Source: Ciona savignyi
Lineage: Eukaryota; Chordata; Ascidiacea; Phlebobranchia; Cionidae
Length of the DNA stretch: 64,000 nt
Assembly (NCBI GenBank): GCA_000149265.1
Contig: CH001961.1
Span: 179,960-243,959 of the forward strand
Direction of reading: 5' to 3'
Made by a program: the position numbers and the translations under genes. How positions within the stretch are numbered: position 1 is the stretch's first letter; the number at the start of each line of letters is the position of its first letter. A model generated the notes under the pieces. It worked only from the letters and a program-made list of their open reading frames with translations, was not told where the DNA came from and made no database searches. Positions 10,227 to 20,950 of the stretch are shown here, piece after piece.

Positions 10227-10440
10227 CGTCGCCTTCAGCTGAAAGGTTGCAGGTTCGAAACTGATCGCTAGCTAGTCGGTTGTGTCCTGGGCAAGGCACT
10301 AAACGGACATTACATAAACTCAGCGGATTAATGGGTTCTACGCTCTATCATATTGAAGGAACGTCTGAATCATGCACAACACACTGCAATATCTCCATGG
10401 GGAATGCTTAGCGGACATCGCCTGAACCCGTTGGAATTAT
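10227..10440 (+). mobile_element. Truncated SINE at the duplication junction
   Basis: It starts abruptly at GCGTCGCCTTCAGCTGAAAG, inside the tRNA-like head, directly after the last base shared with copy 2 (ATGTACACCCT). It continues through GGTTCGAAACTGATCGC and AATGGGTTCTACGC to a degraded 3' end. Copy 2 has a SINE 28 bp or more further on at 22,434, so the breakpoint lies between two SINE copies. Confidence 0.75.
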
Positions 10441-11044
10441 AAAATTTATTCAACCTTATAAAGCTTCGAACCCGAATCCACTGGAACCCCCTCTATTTGT
10501 GTCAGTTTAACTCCACTGCTTGTCCACGATAATTGTTTGGTCACACTACCCTTCATTAAACAAAACATGGCTGTATATTGTAGTGGCCAGACATAGTACA
10601 AGATTAAAGCTTCCTTTTTATTTAACTTAGAAAGGTTGTGTGGCCGGTTAGCGGGACTTGTTCTGTCTCTATAAAACGGTCTCTATAAAAGGTAATAAAA
10701 TCAACATGGCTTTGAACCTTAGACTGATAAAAAAGAAAAACAATTCCTATGGCAAAATGGTTAGCGCGGGCGATTCAGGGAAAACTAGAAGGATGGAAAG
10801 CGGGAAGGAGGGAAACTGCTCACTAAAATAAAAACTAGCGCATTAGAGTTAGTTTTAAACATGGAGTTAGGGTTAGTTCTGGGTTTAAGATTCGTGTTAA
10901 GGACAGGGTTAAAACCAGTTTCCATAGGTATAGTAAGCAGTTTCCCTCCTTCCCTCCTTTTAGTATTGCCCAGCAGCGACTCATATTCCGATTTTTCCAT
11001 GAAACTTGGTTAAGAAAATCAGTTTAAAAAACCATTCCACCCAG
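10441..11044. other. Sequence upstream of the DKK3-like exons, copy 2
   Basis: I searched this stretch for a 5' exon of the DKK3-like gene (signal peptide or first cysteine cluster) and see none. It holds a fragment of short tRNA-like SINE (about 10,635-10,775) and a foldback MITE (10,783-10,963). If the duplication is real, this gene copy lacks its first exons. Confidence 0.55.
10783..10963. mobile_element. Foldback MITE, GGGA-rich termini
   Basis: The left end is ACTAGAAGGATGGAAAGCGG and the right end TTTCCCTCCTTCCCTCC then TTTTAG. The interior has GGGTTAGTTCTGGG. The element ends 81 bp before the DKK3-like exon. Confidence 0.7.
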
Positions 11045-12809
11045 ACGAGTATTGCTTCGAGACCCCGGTGTCGAGCGAATGTTTAAAATGCAAGGAGGAA
11101 GAAGATGAATGCGTGGATGATGGGCAGTGCTGCGAGTCAGGGGATGCCGACTACGAGCATCAGGCGATGTGCGTGTTTGGTCGATGCAAATTGGCCGTTA
11201 ATCCTGGATCCGTGGGCACTTTGTGCGAGGTATGGGGTATTGCCGTTAAGAAACGGTTTAACTTAAATTTTATATTAAGATTGTGTATTCGCTGTACAAG
11301 ATCATATTTATCTTGATGCCACTATAAGAATTAAAAAAATAACTTCTGGACGTTAACAAACGGTTTTATTAAAACATCGTACTAAGCTTGTTTTTTTGCT
11401 GTAGAAAATTTAAACACCTGTTTTTATGTTTATAACACTAAGATTTTTTATAAAATAATTTCTTGACGTTGATAAACGGTTTAATTAAAACATCATACTA
11501 AGATTTTTTGTTCTAGTCTAGAAGATCACATACACTTATATATATATATACCCTGTATAACAGGTATGGGCAACATAAGGCTTGGTAGGGATTTTGACCG
11601 GCCCGCAGACTGTATCTAACACTACCCTATAATTAAGATATTGAATACTATTCATGTAATAATCCGGTCCACCAAGAACTTCATTTTCCCATATCTGGCT
11701 CGCCGAATAGAGAAGTTGCCCAACCCTGCTTTATATGATATTGCGTATAGGATATTCATTTTTATCCCATCATGGGTTGGATAACAAAAGTATTATCTTA
11801 GTCGTATTAGCTTTTACTCACTAATGGGTTGTCGCAAATAATTAGCGTAATTAGTGTGGACAATATAATAAGTTACTTCGGGTGATTTATAAATCCATTT
11901 GAATCGTTAGCGTCAAGTTATTTTTTATGGCAATGTACAAGTGGCCTTAAAATTGGATCCAAATTAATTCTAGAACAATAGTGCTCTTTGTTTATTGAGA
12001 AACTAGAATAGGGGTTTGCCAAAAAACACCAGCGTACTGTAGTGCACACTAATTTGCATGCAAACCTTTAAAATGTAAATGAGCAAAGCAATAAGCGACT
12101 ATTGAGGCTTTGTTTGTACGCTTCACCAAAACATCGATTAAAGGTTTCTGAAGATTGCAACGACGGTTTATGCTGCGCAGAAGTCAGCGACTTTCCAAGG
12201 TTAATCTGCAAACCATACGCGAAGCAAGGAGAGCGATGTTCTGTGCCACCGGTCCATAATCCTATCGAATTCATCTCAATTCCTACCGACCAATTCTTCT
12301 GCCCTTGCGTGTCGTCGTTAAAATGCGTTAGCAGGTAATAAAATGTTGCCACATAAAGCATCCAAAGATTATTTAGAATTCTGTCTGGTTACCCAGTGTG
12401 CTAATTACCATCAGAAATGTCGGCCAATATCGTTTTTTATTAATAATTTCGAAAATAAGTAAAAATTCAGTGATTTTAATTTAGGGAGTCATTAGAATAA
12501 TATGTAAAATTCTGTCTAATTACCCAGTGTGCTAATTGCCAACAGAAATGTCGGCCAATATCGTTTTTCGCGTATGAGTAAAAATTCAGTGATTTTAATT
12601 TAGGGCGTCATTAGAATAATACGTGGTCCTGTTATGCTCAGTAAACCACTGTTGTTTCCAGAGACGAAAGCAGTGCCAGCGATACGGATTATAACACTCC
12701 TCTTTTCTGCGAAGTGCCGAGAATAAACACAGGTACGGATTACCGCCTGCTGCGGTCGTTTAGCTCCCGCAACAAATTAGACTTTGTTCCCGATTTAAAC
12801 GCTAATTAA
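11045..12809 (+). CDS. Dickkopf-3-like secreted cysteine-rich protein, three 3' exons (copy 2)
   Basis: DKK3 is a secreted glycoprotein of the Dickkopf family with a diverged Wnt-modulating role. Exons read in phase are 11045-11229, 12144-12334 and 12662-12809 (stop TAA). They encode DECVDDGQCC, MCVFGRCKL, NPGSVGTLCE-VSEDCNDGLCC and CPCVSSLKC. This matches the DKK3 pattern of two cysteine-rich colipase-like modules, including the five-residue spacing in C-x5-C-x4-CC across the first intron shown. AATAAA is at 12,818-12,823. No start exon is found between the duplication junction and 11,045, so this is either a 5'-truncated copy or its first exon is unrecognised. Cysteine spacing supports the family well; function is inferred. 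Confidence 0.72.
11561..11729. mobile_element. hAT-type MITE in DKK3-like intron
   Basis: CAGGTATGGGCAACATAAGG at the left and GAAGTTGCCCAACCCTG at the right form inverted ends, with internal TTTTGACCGGCCCGCAGAC. It is the cleanest copy of its family in the window. Confidence 0.72.
12363..12605. repeat. ~115-bp direct tandem repeat in DKK3-like intron
   Basis: The segment containing AATTCTGTCTGGTTACCCAG, GAAATGTCGGCCAATATCG and AAAATTCAGTGATTTTAAT occurs twice in a row, the second as AATTCTGTCTAATTACCCAG. The copy 1 counterpart at 1-160 shows the same motif at the window edge. Confidence 0.75.
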
Positions 12810-13383
12810 CTGCAGATAATAAAAGCTCCATCGAGAAGGAACGGGACCTTTTGTCACGACTTTTCCCGGATCTAATCGTGCCGCACTGGCAACAACGTAT
12901 GGAAACGGAAGACGATCAACGATTCAGCTCTCAGTTGGGGCCCAATCTGCATAAAACAACTAAGAAAGCGATGGGAATTAACGAACTAGTCATGTAGACT
13001 GTGAATTCGATCTTGAAATTGAAAAAAAACAGTCGACGCTCGAATAGTTGCCCAATTTCACCACTTGTTTTATATCGTTTTCTTTATATATTTTGCCGGG
13101 CATTTGCACATAGCTACAGGACTGCTACATAGCACGAAAGCGCACTACCATAGTTTTGTGTTGTTTGTAGTGATTCCAGTGGGCCGCGGCGCCAACAACG
13201 AGTCTCGCCCTGTTTTTAAACTCGTAATCGGGCGACTGTATTTGCCGAAATACAGAGATTGAAGGTTGCGTGGCCGCGGTCTCACGTTTTGTTGTCTTTC
13301 CACTGTCAATTGTTGTTTTGAAAGTAAACCCGTCGAGCTCATAAGTCACGACTGCGAGTGCGAAGTACAAAAACAGGGCAACG

Positions 13384-13579
13384 CTAAAAGGAGGGAAAGC
13401 GGGAAGGAGGGAAACTGCACAGTAAAATTACGCAAACTAATTTAAACCCTGCCCTAAACACTGATCTCAACCCCAGATCTAACCTTTACTCCAACCCCAT
13501 GTTTAAAACTAACTCTTATGTCGTAATATTCATTTTAGCGTGCAGTTTCCCTTCTTTTAGCTTTCCCTCCTTTCAGTTT
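13384..13579. mobile_element. Foldback MITE, GGGA-rich termini (copy 2)
   Basis: It is the counterpart of 917-1,111, with CTAAAAGGAGGGAAAGCGGG and CTTTCCCTCCTTTCAG ends. Confidence 0.75.
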
Positions 13580-14269
13580 TCCCCCCAAAAGGTAATACAG
13601 CAGGAACGGAATGCAGAACGTCGACGGGCTGGGCGACACGAATAATTTAAGGCTAGCCGCAAGGTTTTAAGAACGCCTTTCTCTTCAGGCATGGTTCAGT
13701 GCGTCTTTCTCTCGAGAAACCGCTCGTTAATGGACTGGGTAAAGTCAATCGACGGTAAAAGAAAAGACTCCGAAAAATTGGTCGTAGCACCCCGGGTTTG
13801 TAACATACCTGGAAATAAATGAGTTGTCAACATTTAAAAAACGGTAGAAATCTATAACATGTAGAGATGCCAGGCTTTTATAGCCGAATGGTTAACGCGA
13901 CTGATAATAATATAATCCAATTATAAACAAGTTCTTAGTGACAATGCTATAGGTATAGGGGATTCTAAACTTAGTTTAGAAAAAATGTTTTTTTTAGCCA
14001 GGTTAAGTTTCGAACGCGTGATCTACTAATCAAGACCAGTTTTAAATATAGATTTTCGAGAGTTATTTCTAATTATTGATTGAATCATCGTATTTAAGAA
14101 AACCAACATATACTATATAAAACTAGTTTGGCACAAATTTCATTACAACAGTTTAAAAGCTAGTCTTTTACATACGACCCGTATCGGTAATACCTCATAT
14201 AAATAATTATAGGTCGGGCATAATAACTCATTATGGCTAATGTGCTTACCCATAATTATTATAATTATT

Positions 14270-14385
14270 ATTTTCAACCGAGCCAAGTTTCGAATCCATG
14301 ATGGGCTTGTCACTTGGACCGTTTTTGGATTGTAGTCGGTATATGTATCGGTCGCGCTAACCATTCGGCCACACGACCGTACATG
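14270..14385 (-). mobile_element. Short tRNA-like SINE downstream of NK3-like exon 3 (copy 2)
   Basis: The minus strand reads GTGTGGCCGAATGGTTAGCG and ends GGATTCGAAACTTGGCTCGG. It lies next to a second copy at 14,405-14,515, whereas copy 1 has only one SINE here. Confidence 0.72.
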
Positions 14386-14391
14386 TGCTTA

Positions 14392-17300
14392 CTAATATTT
14401 TTTTATTACCGAGCTAAGTTTCGAACCCATGATGGGCTCGTCAACAGGACCGTTATTTTGTATAAGAGTCGGTATAATTATCGGTCGCGTTAACCATTCT
14501 GCCACACGAACGTATAAGTGCTTACCCATAAGCGGGTGGTGGGGATGATATGGCGCTGGGGCGACACCAAACGGAAACGCGAGAAAGGTAGGTGTTACGT
14601 GTTGAGCTGCCGCAGCCGCCAGCATTTCGGTCGCTAATCGCAGTCGGCGTTTTGTCTTGTATCTTCTAAAGATGGAAAAATACAATTAGTTATGTCTCAA
14701 CCTAAATAAATCTCTAAACTTGGAAATTAAAACATAAACATTAGTTATTTATTTTTTTTTCGTTTTAATGCAGAAAATAAATATTGTTTGATTAATTGTT
14801 TTATCTGGCGTTTTGAGGATACAAATAAACAACCGATTCACATTATATTCGATCGGCTAATACCACTTCCGGTCGGTAAATTTATTCAACATTTACAACG
14901 GGAGTTAATTGCTCTAGTTTTTTAATTTAGAAGCCTAAACTTAAAAAAAATATATATACTAATTGAATAATAAATAACTCGAGGATATTTTAAATGACTG
15001 TAATGAATGGATAGATGGGCCATTTCTATATTGGCGGGCTGAGAAAGGGCACAAGGAAAGGATAAGATATTCATGTTTATCCTTATAAACATGAAAAACA
15101 AGGGGGTTAACACACGGGCAAGTTGCGATATGTTGTATATGATTCAGACGTTCCTTCAATTTAGTAAAAGCCATTAATTTGCTAGGTTTAGGCAATGTCT
15201 GATAAGTGCCTTACCCGACTAACTAGTAACCAGTTTCGAATCTGCAACCCTTTGCCTTAAAGTCGATGCACTAAACCACCAGACTAATTTGCCGGACAAA
15301 ACTAAAATATTTAAAAAAGGTTATCCTTTGATGACTCGGCCGAAGGTCTAGTTACCAAAGTCATTGCAGTATGTTGTATACGGTTGGAACATTGGTGTTT
15401 CCCTTTTATTTTTCCCTGTGTTCAGGCGACGTCCTATAAGTGTCTTTCCCATGGATACAACCGAATAAAGCAATCGGCTGGTTTCGATCCGACAATGTTC
15501 CGGCTGACAAGGTATGCACCAACCTACCAAGTCCGATTAGTCTGGTGGTTTAGTGTGGCGCATTTCAGCCACAGGGGTTGCTGGTTGGAAACTGGTCTTT
15601 AGCTAGTTAACAGACATTGCATGAACCAACGGATTAATGGGTTTCATCAAATTGAAGGAATGTCCCAATTATACAACACACTGCAATAGCTCCGGTAACC
15701 CGACGGTGGCGTTTGCCCGTATGTTAACCACATTTGTTTTCTCATTCACGTGGATAAACATGAATATCCCATCCTATTCGACATATTCTCACCTATTTTG
15801 GAACCAAATTTTGATTTGGGTCTCTGTAAGCCGAAGAGACCGAGCAAAATCAGTTCTCTCCGTTCCCGACAAATACTTCTGTTCGTTGAACCTCTTTTCA
15901 AGGGCGGTCACTTGTGCCTGGGTGAATGCGGCCCGTGTTCGCTTCCGCCCTTCCGGCTTTTCAGTCTTCCGTGGTTCCCGCTTTTCCGCCAATAAGCATG
16001 GGGAGTGTGGGGATTGTCGACAATCACTGTAGATTGTGTTAGATTCAGCATTGATACCTGTAAATGAGTTTATTTCAGTTTTATCATAATTTTGCGTGGG
16101 TTTAGTAGCCACGACTATATTAATTTTGTTTGTTTAACACAAGCTAGCAAACACTTTTCCTTATGCAGTCTTTTTTCACTGTGAATTGAGCTCAAAACCT
16201 CATGACATGCCTTATCGTAACCATCTGACAATCGTGACTGTAATTTAGCTCAATGTACAGGGTGTCCCAAAAAATGACCCCATTTTAAAATCACACATTG
16301 AAAACCTGTGAATTCCAGAAACTCAATAAGCACGTGTGTTGTACTGTTGACAACGCGTAAATGACAATATTTTTTTAAATAAATTATGTCAACTCAAATG
16401 CCTGTTAAATTTCATTGATTTCGAGTTCATACTTTTCGTGATATTTGCAGCTTAATTGGTGGCATTTTTTGGGGGGACACCCTGTAATAGGTGCTTCTGT
16501 GAGTGCACCTATCTGAAATTAGTTTATAACAGTCATTTTTACCGAGCCCTGTTTTGAACCCATGATGGGCTCGTCACCTGGACCGTTTTTTGTATATAGG
16601 GAGCAGTATATGTATCGGTCGCGTTAACCATTCCGCCACACGATCGTACTTATGACAGCGAATTGTTCTATAATATGTGCGTTGCCCAATCCTTAGTGCT
16701 CCGGTGACATAAACCTGGCACACCCTAACATTTAATGCCACATTTTACGTGGGCCGGTATAAAAGTCCGTATTCTAGTACGCTCTCGGTTGAGAAGCGTG
16801 TTGAAATAAGTTAAGGTTGGTTATAAGAGGTTCATATTAACTTTATCACTACGCTATTAAACTGCCATGTGTAATTTCATTGCTTTTTCTATTTATTTCC
16901 TACTTTTACTTTTTTATCGAGCCAAGTTTCGAACAAAGGATGGGCTCATCACTTGTACCGTTTTTGTATGGGTAGGTGTATCGGACGCGTTAACCATTCG
17001 GCGACACGACCATACATCAACTTTTATTACTAACGTTCATAAAAGTTTTGGTTATATATCCGCCTGACTTAACGGAATTAAAACAAACCATTATCCTTGG
17101 GTGTGCATTCCAATTTCTAGTAACAAATGTTAAGCTTGCAGTTTTGTATTCCTTACCTGTAAATATTCTTTGTGGGGACGTATCGATTCCTCTAGTGCAA
17201 TTTTCGTGGTTAATTCGACAGGAATGATCACTTTTTAGGTTTTCGATTTTGTCCGCTCGTTTATGGTCGCGAAAATACATTTCAGGGCTCGAATTTTGTC

Positions 17301-17487
17301 GAAACAGATTTTCAAAGTTCACCCGTTGTTTCATAGCATGTTCGGCGTGGCGCGAAAAACTTGCCAACATCGAAGGATTGAAACTGTCCTCCCGGGTCTC
17401 GGGTTCGATTGGCCGCCAAATTCGTTCTTGTGCGCCCTGTTTCCAAAATGGCGGTGGTACGGGCGGCGTTAGCTTAGAAGTTGACAT
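14392..17487 (-). CDS. NK3/bagpipe-type homeobox transcription factor, copy 2
   Basis: Exons are 17487-17157, 16057-15793 and 14665 to stop at 14392 (289 aa), with the same phases and lengths as copy 1 for exons 1 and 2. The start is the methionine of [15 protein letters not shown], shared with copy 1; the frame extends seven codons further upstream here but not in copy 1. The homeodomain is identical to copy 1, but exon 1 has about nine amino-acid differences in 110 (for example [11 protein letters not shown] versus [11 protein letters not shown]). The exon 3 acceptor is TTTAG here instead of TTCAG. The C-terminus enters a SINE after HHPLMGKH, or the exon ends at the GTAAGC donor (14,525/14,524). 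As in copy 1, an alanine run (MLAAAAAQ) follows the homeodomain. Confidence 0.85.
14405..14515 (-). mobile_element. Short tRNA-like SINE inserted in NK3-like exon 3 (copy 2)
   Basis: The minus strand reads GTGTGGCAGAATGGTTAACG and ends GGGTTCGAAACTTAGCTCGG. It begins 11 bases after the ATGGGTAAGCAC of the exon and supplies the C-terminal codons of the open reading frame. Confidence 0.75.
14985..15295 (-). mobile_element. Long composite SINE in NK3-like intron 2 (copy 2)
   Basis: It is the counterpart of 2,656-2,990, reversed, with GATATTCATGTTTATCC and the head complement AACCACCAGACTAA. Confidence 0.72.
15535..15780 (+). mobile_element. Long SINE abutting NK3-like exon 2 donor (copy 2)
   Basis: It starts TAGTCTGGTGGTTTAGTG and ends GATAAACATGAATATCCC, 12 bp from the intron side of the exon 2 donor. 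It is almost full length here but internally deleted in copy 1. Confidence 0.75.
16258..16484. mobile_element. Mariner-like MITE, TA-flanked (copy 2)
   Basis: It has CAGGGTGTCCCAAAAAATGA and GGGGGGACACCCTG ends with TA on both sides. It matches 3,761-3,988. Confidence 0.8.
16545..16650 (-). mobile_element. Short tRNA-like SINE, NK3-like intron 1 (copy 2)
   Basis: It matches 4,040-4,155. The minus strand has GTGTGGCGGAATGGTTAACG. Confidence 0.7.
16915..17010 (-). mobile_element. Short tRNA-like SINE, NK3-like intron 1 (copy 2, second)
   Basis: It matches 4,425-4,520. The minus strand has GTGTCGCCGAATGGTTAACG. Confidence 0.7.
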
Positions 17488-18198
17488 ATTATTTAATAAA
17501 TCCAGCACGTTGATTTTTCGTTTTAATATTTACTTCTGTACAACAATAGCCTGCCAAAATATGAAATTTTGAACCAAAAAGTTAAACATTAATTACTAAC
17601 AGATCCTAATTAAGCCTGTACTTTTAGTTATAAATCAACTCAACTTATGTTTTGTTTAAAATCAAGTGTTAGTGAATTACTAAGCAAAGTAAGATTATAT
17701 TTTTGGTTTTCCAGCCCAGTCGGTTAAAGTATCCGTCGTCTTAAATATACGTTTTGTTAGTTTTATTGTTCAAATATTAATTTGTTATGAATACACGTTT
17801 ATAGTCGGTTAAAGTATCACTAACAAGCAAAAGGTTGGGAATCGAAACCAAACGCGGGATACTTGGTTATTTCTTATTGGACCAAGCGCTTGACGAAATT
17901 CGACTAAACTGAATTAAGGTCTGAACTTAATACGAACGTGTAAAGTATGTATACTGCAATAGCTCTGGTACTCCGACGGTGAGCACGAGGTGATTTAAAG
18001 ATTATACGCGTTAAAACATTCCCTACATTTTCCCACCCACACTACTAAAATTTAAATATCCATATTTACATATGAAACATATGCATAATCCTGCAACATA
18101 GTCGTCCATCTTTCTGCAATGGATATAAGTTGTACACGATCGCACTTTAGCTTTGACTGTGTTGGTAGCGGTATACACTAAATAAACTTTGCATGTGC

Positions 18199-18300
18199 TG
18201 TCGTGTGGCCAAATGGTTAACGCGACCGATACATATACCGACTTCTATACAAAAACGGTCCTAGTGACGAGCCCATCATGGGTTCGAAACTTGCCTCGCT
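18199..18300 (+). mobile_element. Short tRNA-like SINE
   Basis: GTCGTGTGGCCAAATGG through TTCGAAACTTGCCTCG plus an A-run. It matches 5,705-5,815. Confidence 0.75.
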
Positions 18301-18579
18301 AAAAAAAACATTGCATGTTTTAGTTTTCGCATTTTTATTGCTAAGTAATCCAACGGTAACTAAAAGACGGAAACATAATTTACCAGTACTGCAATTGGAC
18401 TGTAAGTACCCTGTGTCATACTTTACCAACCCTAAATAATATGGGCTGTTTTAGCGCTGTTTGTCGCCGCGAAAAGGCACTTGAGCAACCGTGTAAACAT
18501 TTATTCGGATCGGAAGACCAGTTGGTCCGGTAAAATCCACAAAATAGCGCGTCGTATCCGAATACCGATCGCAGGGGGG

Positions 18580-18787
18580 AAACTAAAGGAGGGAAAGCGA
18601 AAAGGCGGGAAGGCGGAAAACTGCACATTAAAATGAAGATTATGACATTAGAGTTAGCTTAAACATGGGGTTAAAGTTAGGGTTAGTTCTGGGGTTGATA
18701 TTAGTGTTTTAGGCAGGGTTAAATTAGTTTTATAGTTTTAGTGAGCAGTTTCCCTACTTCTGTCTTTCCCGTTTTCCCTCCTTTTAG
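18580..18787. mobile_element. Foldback MITE, GGGA-rich termini
   Basis: It is the counterpart of 6,091-6,300, with inverted GGAGGGAAAG and TTTTCCCTCC ends. Confidence 0.72.
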
Positions 18788-19208
18788 TGTCACCCTCGGC
18801 CGCGTAAGACAAGCAGTGTGCGTAAAAGACGACAAAAGAGGCGAAACGAGAAGACCCACTTAGCACCCGAAGTCTTGAGAACCAGTCTGGTTTGTGAGTC
18901 TTGCAACGATTACAGTCATATCTCTTCCCGAGAAGCGACCAGTTTGTTGTAGCTCGCTTGTTAAGTAGCTGTTATGCTCACAGTCTGACTACTTAGAAGG
19001 CACATCCTGTTTTCACAGAGCCGAATTGAGTTGTTCGTGCGAGCCGTGGTACTCAGCACTACAAATTATCACCCGAAATGGTTACATAGTTAAGTATCGT
19101 ATACACTTAGCAGAATACACATACGCGTGGACTAACGAGGTATAATCCTATTCTTATACTTGTATAATGCTTCTCTGAGTTTTGTTGTATTCTTAACCAC
19201 ACTAAACC

Positions 19209-19380
19209 AGGCATGGGCAACATATGGTCCGGTCCGTAAAGGGATTTTGACCGGCCCGCAGACCGTATCTAACCATACCCTGTAATTAAGATATTGAATA
19301 CTATTCCTGTAATAATCCAGCCTACCAAGGACTTCATTTTTACCTGGCCCGCCGACTAGAGAAGTTGCCTAATCCTACAC
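19209..19380. mobile_element. hAT-type MITE
   Basis: It is the counterpart of 6,720-6,880, with GGCATGGGCAACATATGG and GAAGTTGCCTAATCCT ends. Confidence 0.7.
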
Positions 19381-20106
19381 TGAGCGAAAACATACCAACT
19401 AGCTTTGCGATAACTGGTAAACTCTCTTTACGATCGCTTTTATAACTGGCTTTTCGTAGGCCCGATATTTTTAAAGTGAATTACTTGGTGTTAATTTAAG
19501 TTGGGAAAGCAAAAAGTAAAACATAATCCCAACAATGCCTGGTTGCACCCAATTTTAAAATCACAAAACATAAATGCCTGTCCTTCAAGCAAAGAGGTGA
19601 TTTTCCAAAGATCTAGAATTTTCTTCGTCGTGTGGATTGAATTGCAGGTTGTTTTTGCGTGAAAAGATGTAACGCTATAGCGCTACTCAATGGAAGTACA
19701 TTAGGAGTGTTCACCTGGCCGTCTAAAAGGCGGTGAAAATTTAGTTATGACAGTCATACCTCGCAGCAAGGTGTTGTTTTTGATGACAATGACGCGCCGT
19801 GTTAAGCGAATATTAGGCTCGTCAAGTCGATTAAGGATCACAGCTTGTTAGAATAAGATGAGCAAATTACGGCGGACGGTTTGATGCTTACATCAACCAA
19901 CTTCAAAGTAGGTTTTCCTGTTGGTTTTGACGTCAAACAACTGTCTTTTGCGCAACTGGCATTTCGGCGACACTTTTCGGTCGTGTGGCCGATACATACC
20001 GACTCTTATACAAAAAAAACGGTCCTGGTGACGAGCCCATCACGGATTCGAAACTTAAATCGGTAAAAAAAATAACTTCTGCCACACTATAAAATACGGA
20101 AATCCG

Positions 20107-20392
20107 ACTGATTAGTCTTGTGGTTTAGTGCGTCGGCTTTTAACCGAAAGGTTACAGGTTCGAAACTGGTCGCTAGCTGGGCAGTTGTGTCCTTGGGCAC
20201 GGCACTTAACGAACATTGCATGAACCCAGCGAAATAATGGATTCTACCAAATTGAAGGAACGTGTAAATCACACATAATACACTGCAATAGTTCCGGTAA
20301 CCCGACGGTGGGCGCGAGTTAAGTGACGATTGTCCGTGTGTAAACCCCTTGGTTTTCCAATTCACGGGCACAAACATGAATATCCTATCCTA
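20107..20392 (+). mobile_element. Long composite SINE
   Basis: It is nearly full length, from CTTGTGGTTTAGTGCGTCGG to ACAAACATGAATATCC. The B-box reads GGTTCGAAACTGG. Confidence 0.78.
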
Positions 20393-20950
20393 AATATAAA
20401 ACGAAAGAAATACAAAAATTTATACTTATTCCTAACCCACCCTAACAGCTGTAGCTGTAAGAAACTACGGTTGATACAGAAAATTGTTACTATTTACTTA
20501 ACCCCCTAATGTGGTTTACACTATTTTATATCTTTGCATTCCGTTTTCGCATTTCCATGGTTATATTTATTCCGTCTATCCGTCTTTTAATTTCGTGGTG
20601 TATATTCTGTCTTTTAGCATCACCATATTTTTTGCGCGCTGTAAATAATGCAAGTTTTCGCGTAGAACCATTCTTTATTAATAATATATCCAGGTTTCTA
20701 TGGCAGAATCTAAACGTTCCGTTACCCAACACTGCGAAATTCTGCCCAACAAATATTGCACCAAAAAAATGTCCGTTCGCGAAAAATTAAAACGCCGAGC
20801 AACCAAAGTCTTTCAAGTAATTTCTTTAAACGTTAAGACACAAAAAAAAAACTTTTTTAAAAAGTTTCAGTTTTTAGGTTAAAAAATGGCGGCGGCGTTT
20901 TAAATGGGCGCGAACAGACAGAGCGAAAAGCGAATGAAAACACGAACGCG

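Larger units (their letters stand above)
12810..14391. other. Convergent intergenic region, copy 2
   Basis: It is homologous to 346-2,077. It holds a foldback MITE (13,384-13,579) and a decayed short SINE (13,872-14,035), but no Tigger-like insertion. No gene is supported. Confidence 0.65.
17488..20950. other. Intergenic region between NK3-like and CDK5RAP3, copy 2
   Basis: It is homologous to 4,993-8,706 and holds the same elements in the same order: short SINE (18,199-18,300), foldback MITE (18,580-18,787), hAT-type MITE (19,209-19,380), short SINE (19,978-20,065) and long SINE (20,107-20,392). A minus-strand AATAAA at 20,679-20,674 could end the CDK5RAP3 transcript about 275 nt after its stop. 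Confidence 0.65.

Noticed and set aside
15637..16032. Plus-strand frames over the homeobox exon (also 3,230-3,536)
   Set aside because: Antisense shadows of the NK3-type homeodomain.
20880..20900. AAAATGGCGGC YY1-like motif as a promoter
   Set aside because: It lies in the CDK5RAP3 3' UTR and I see no gene starting downstream of it on either strand.
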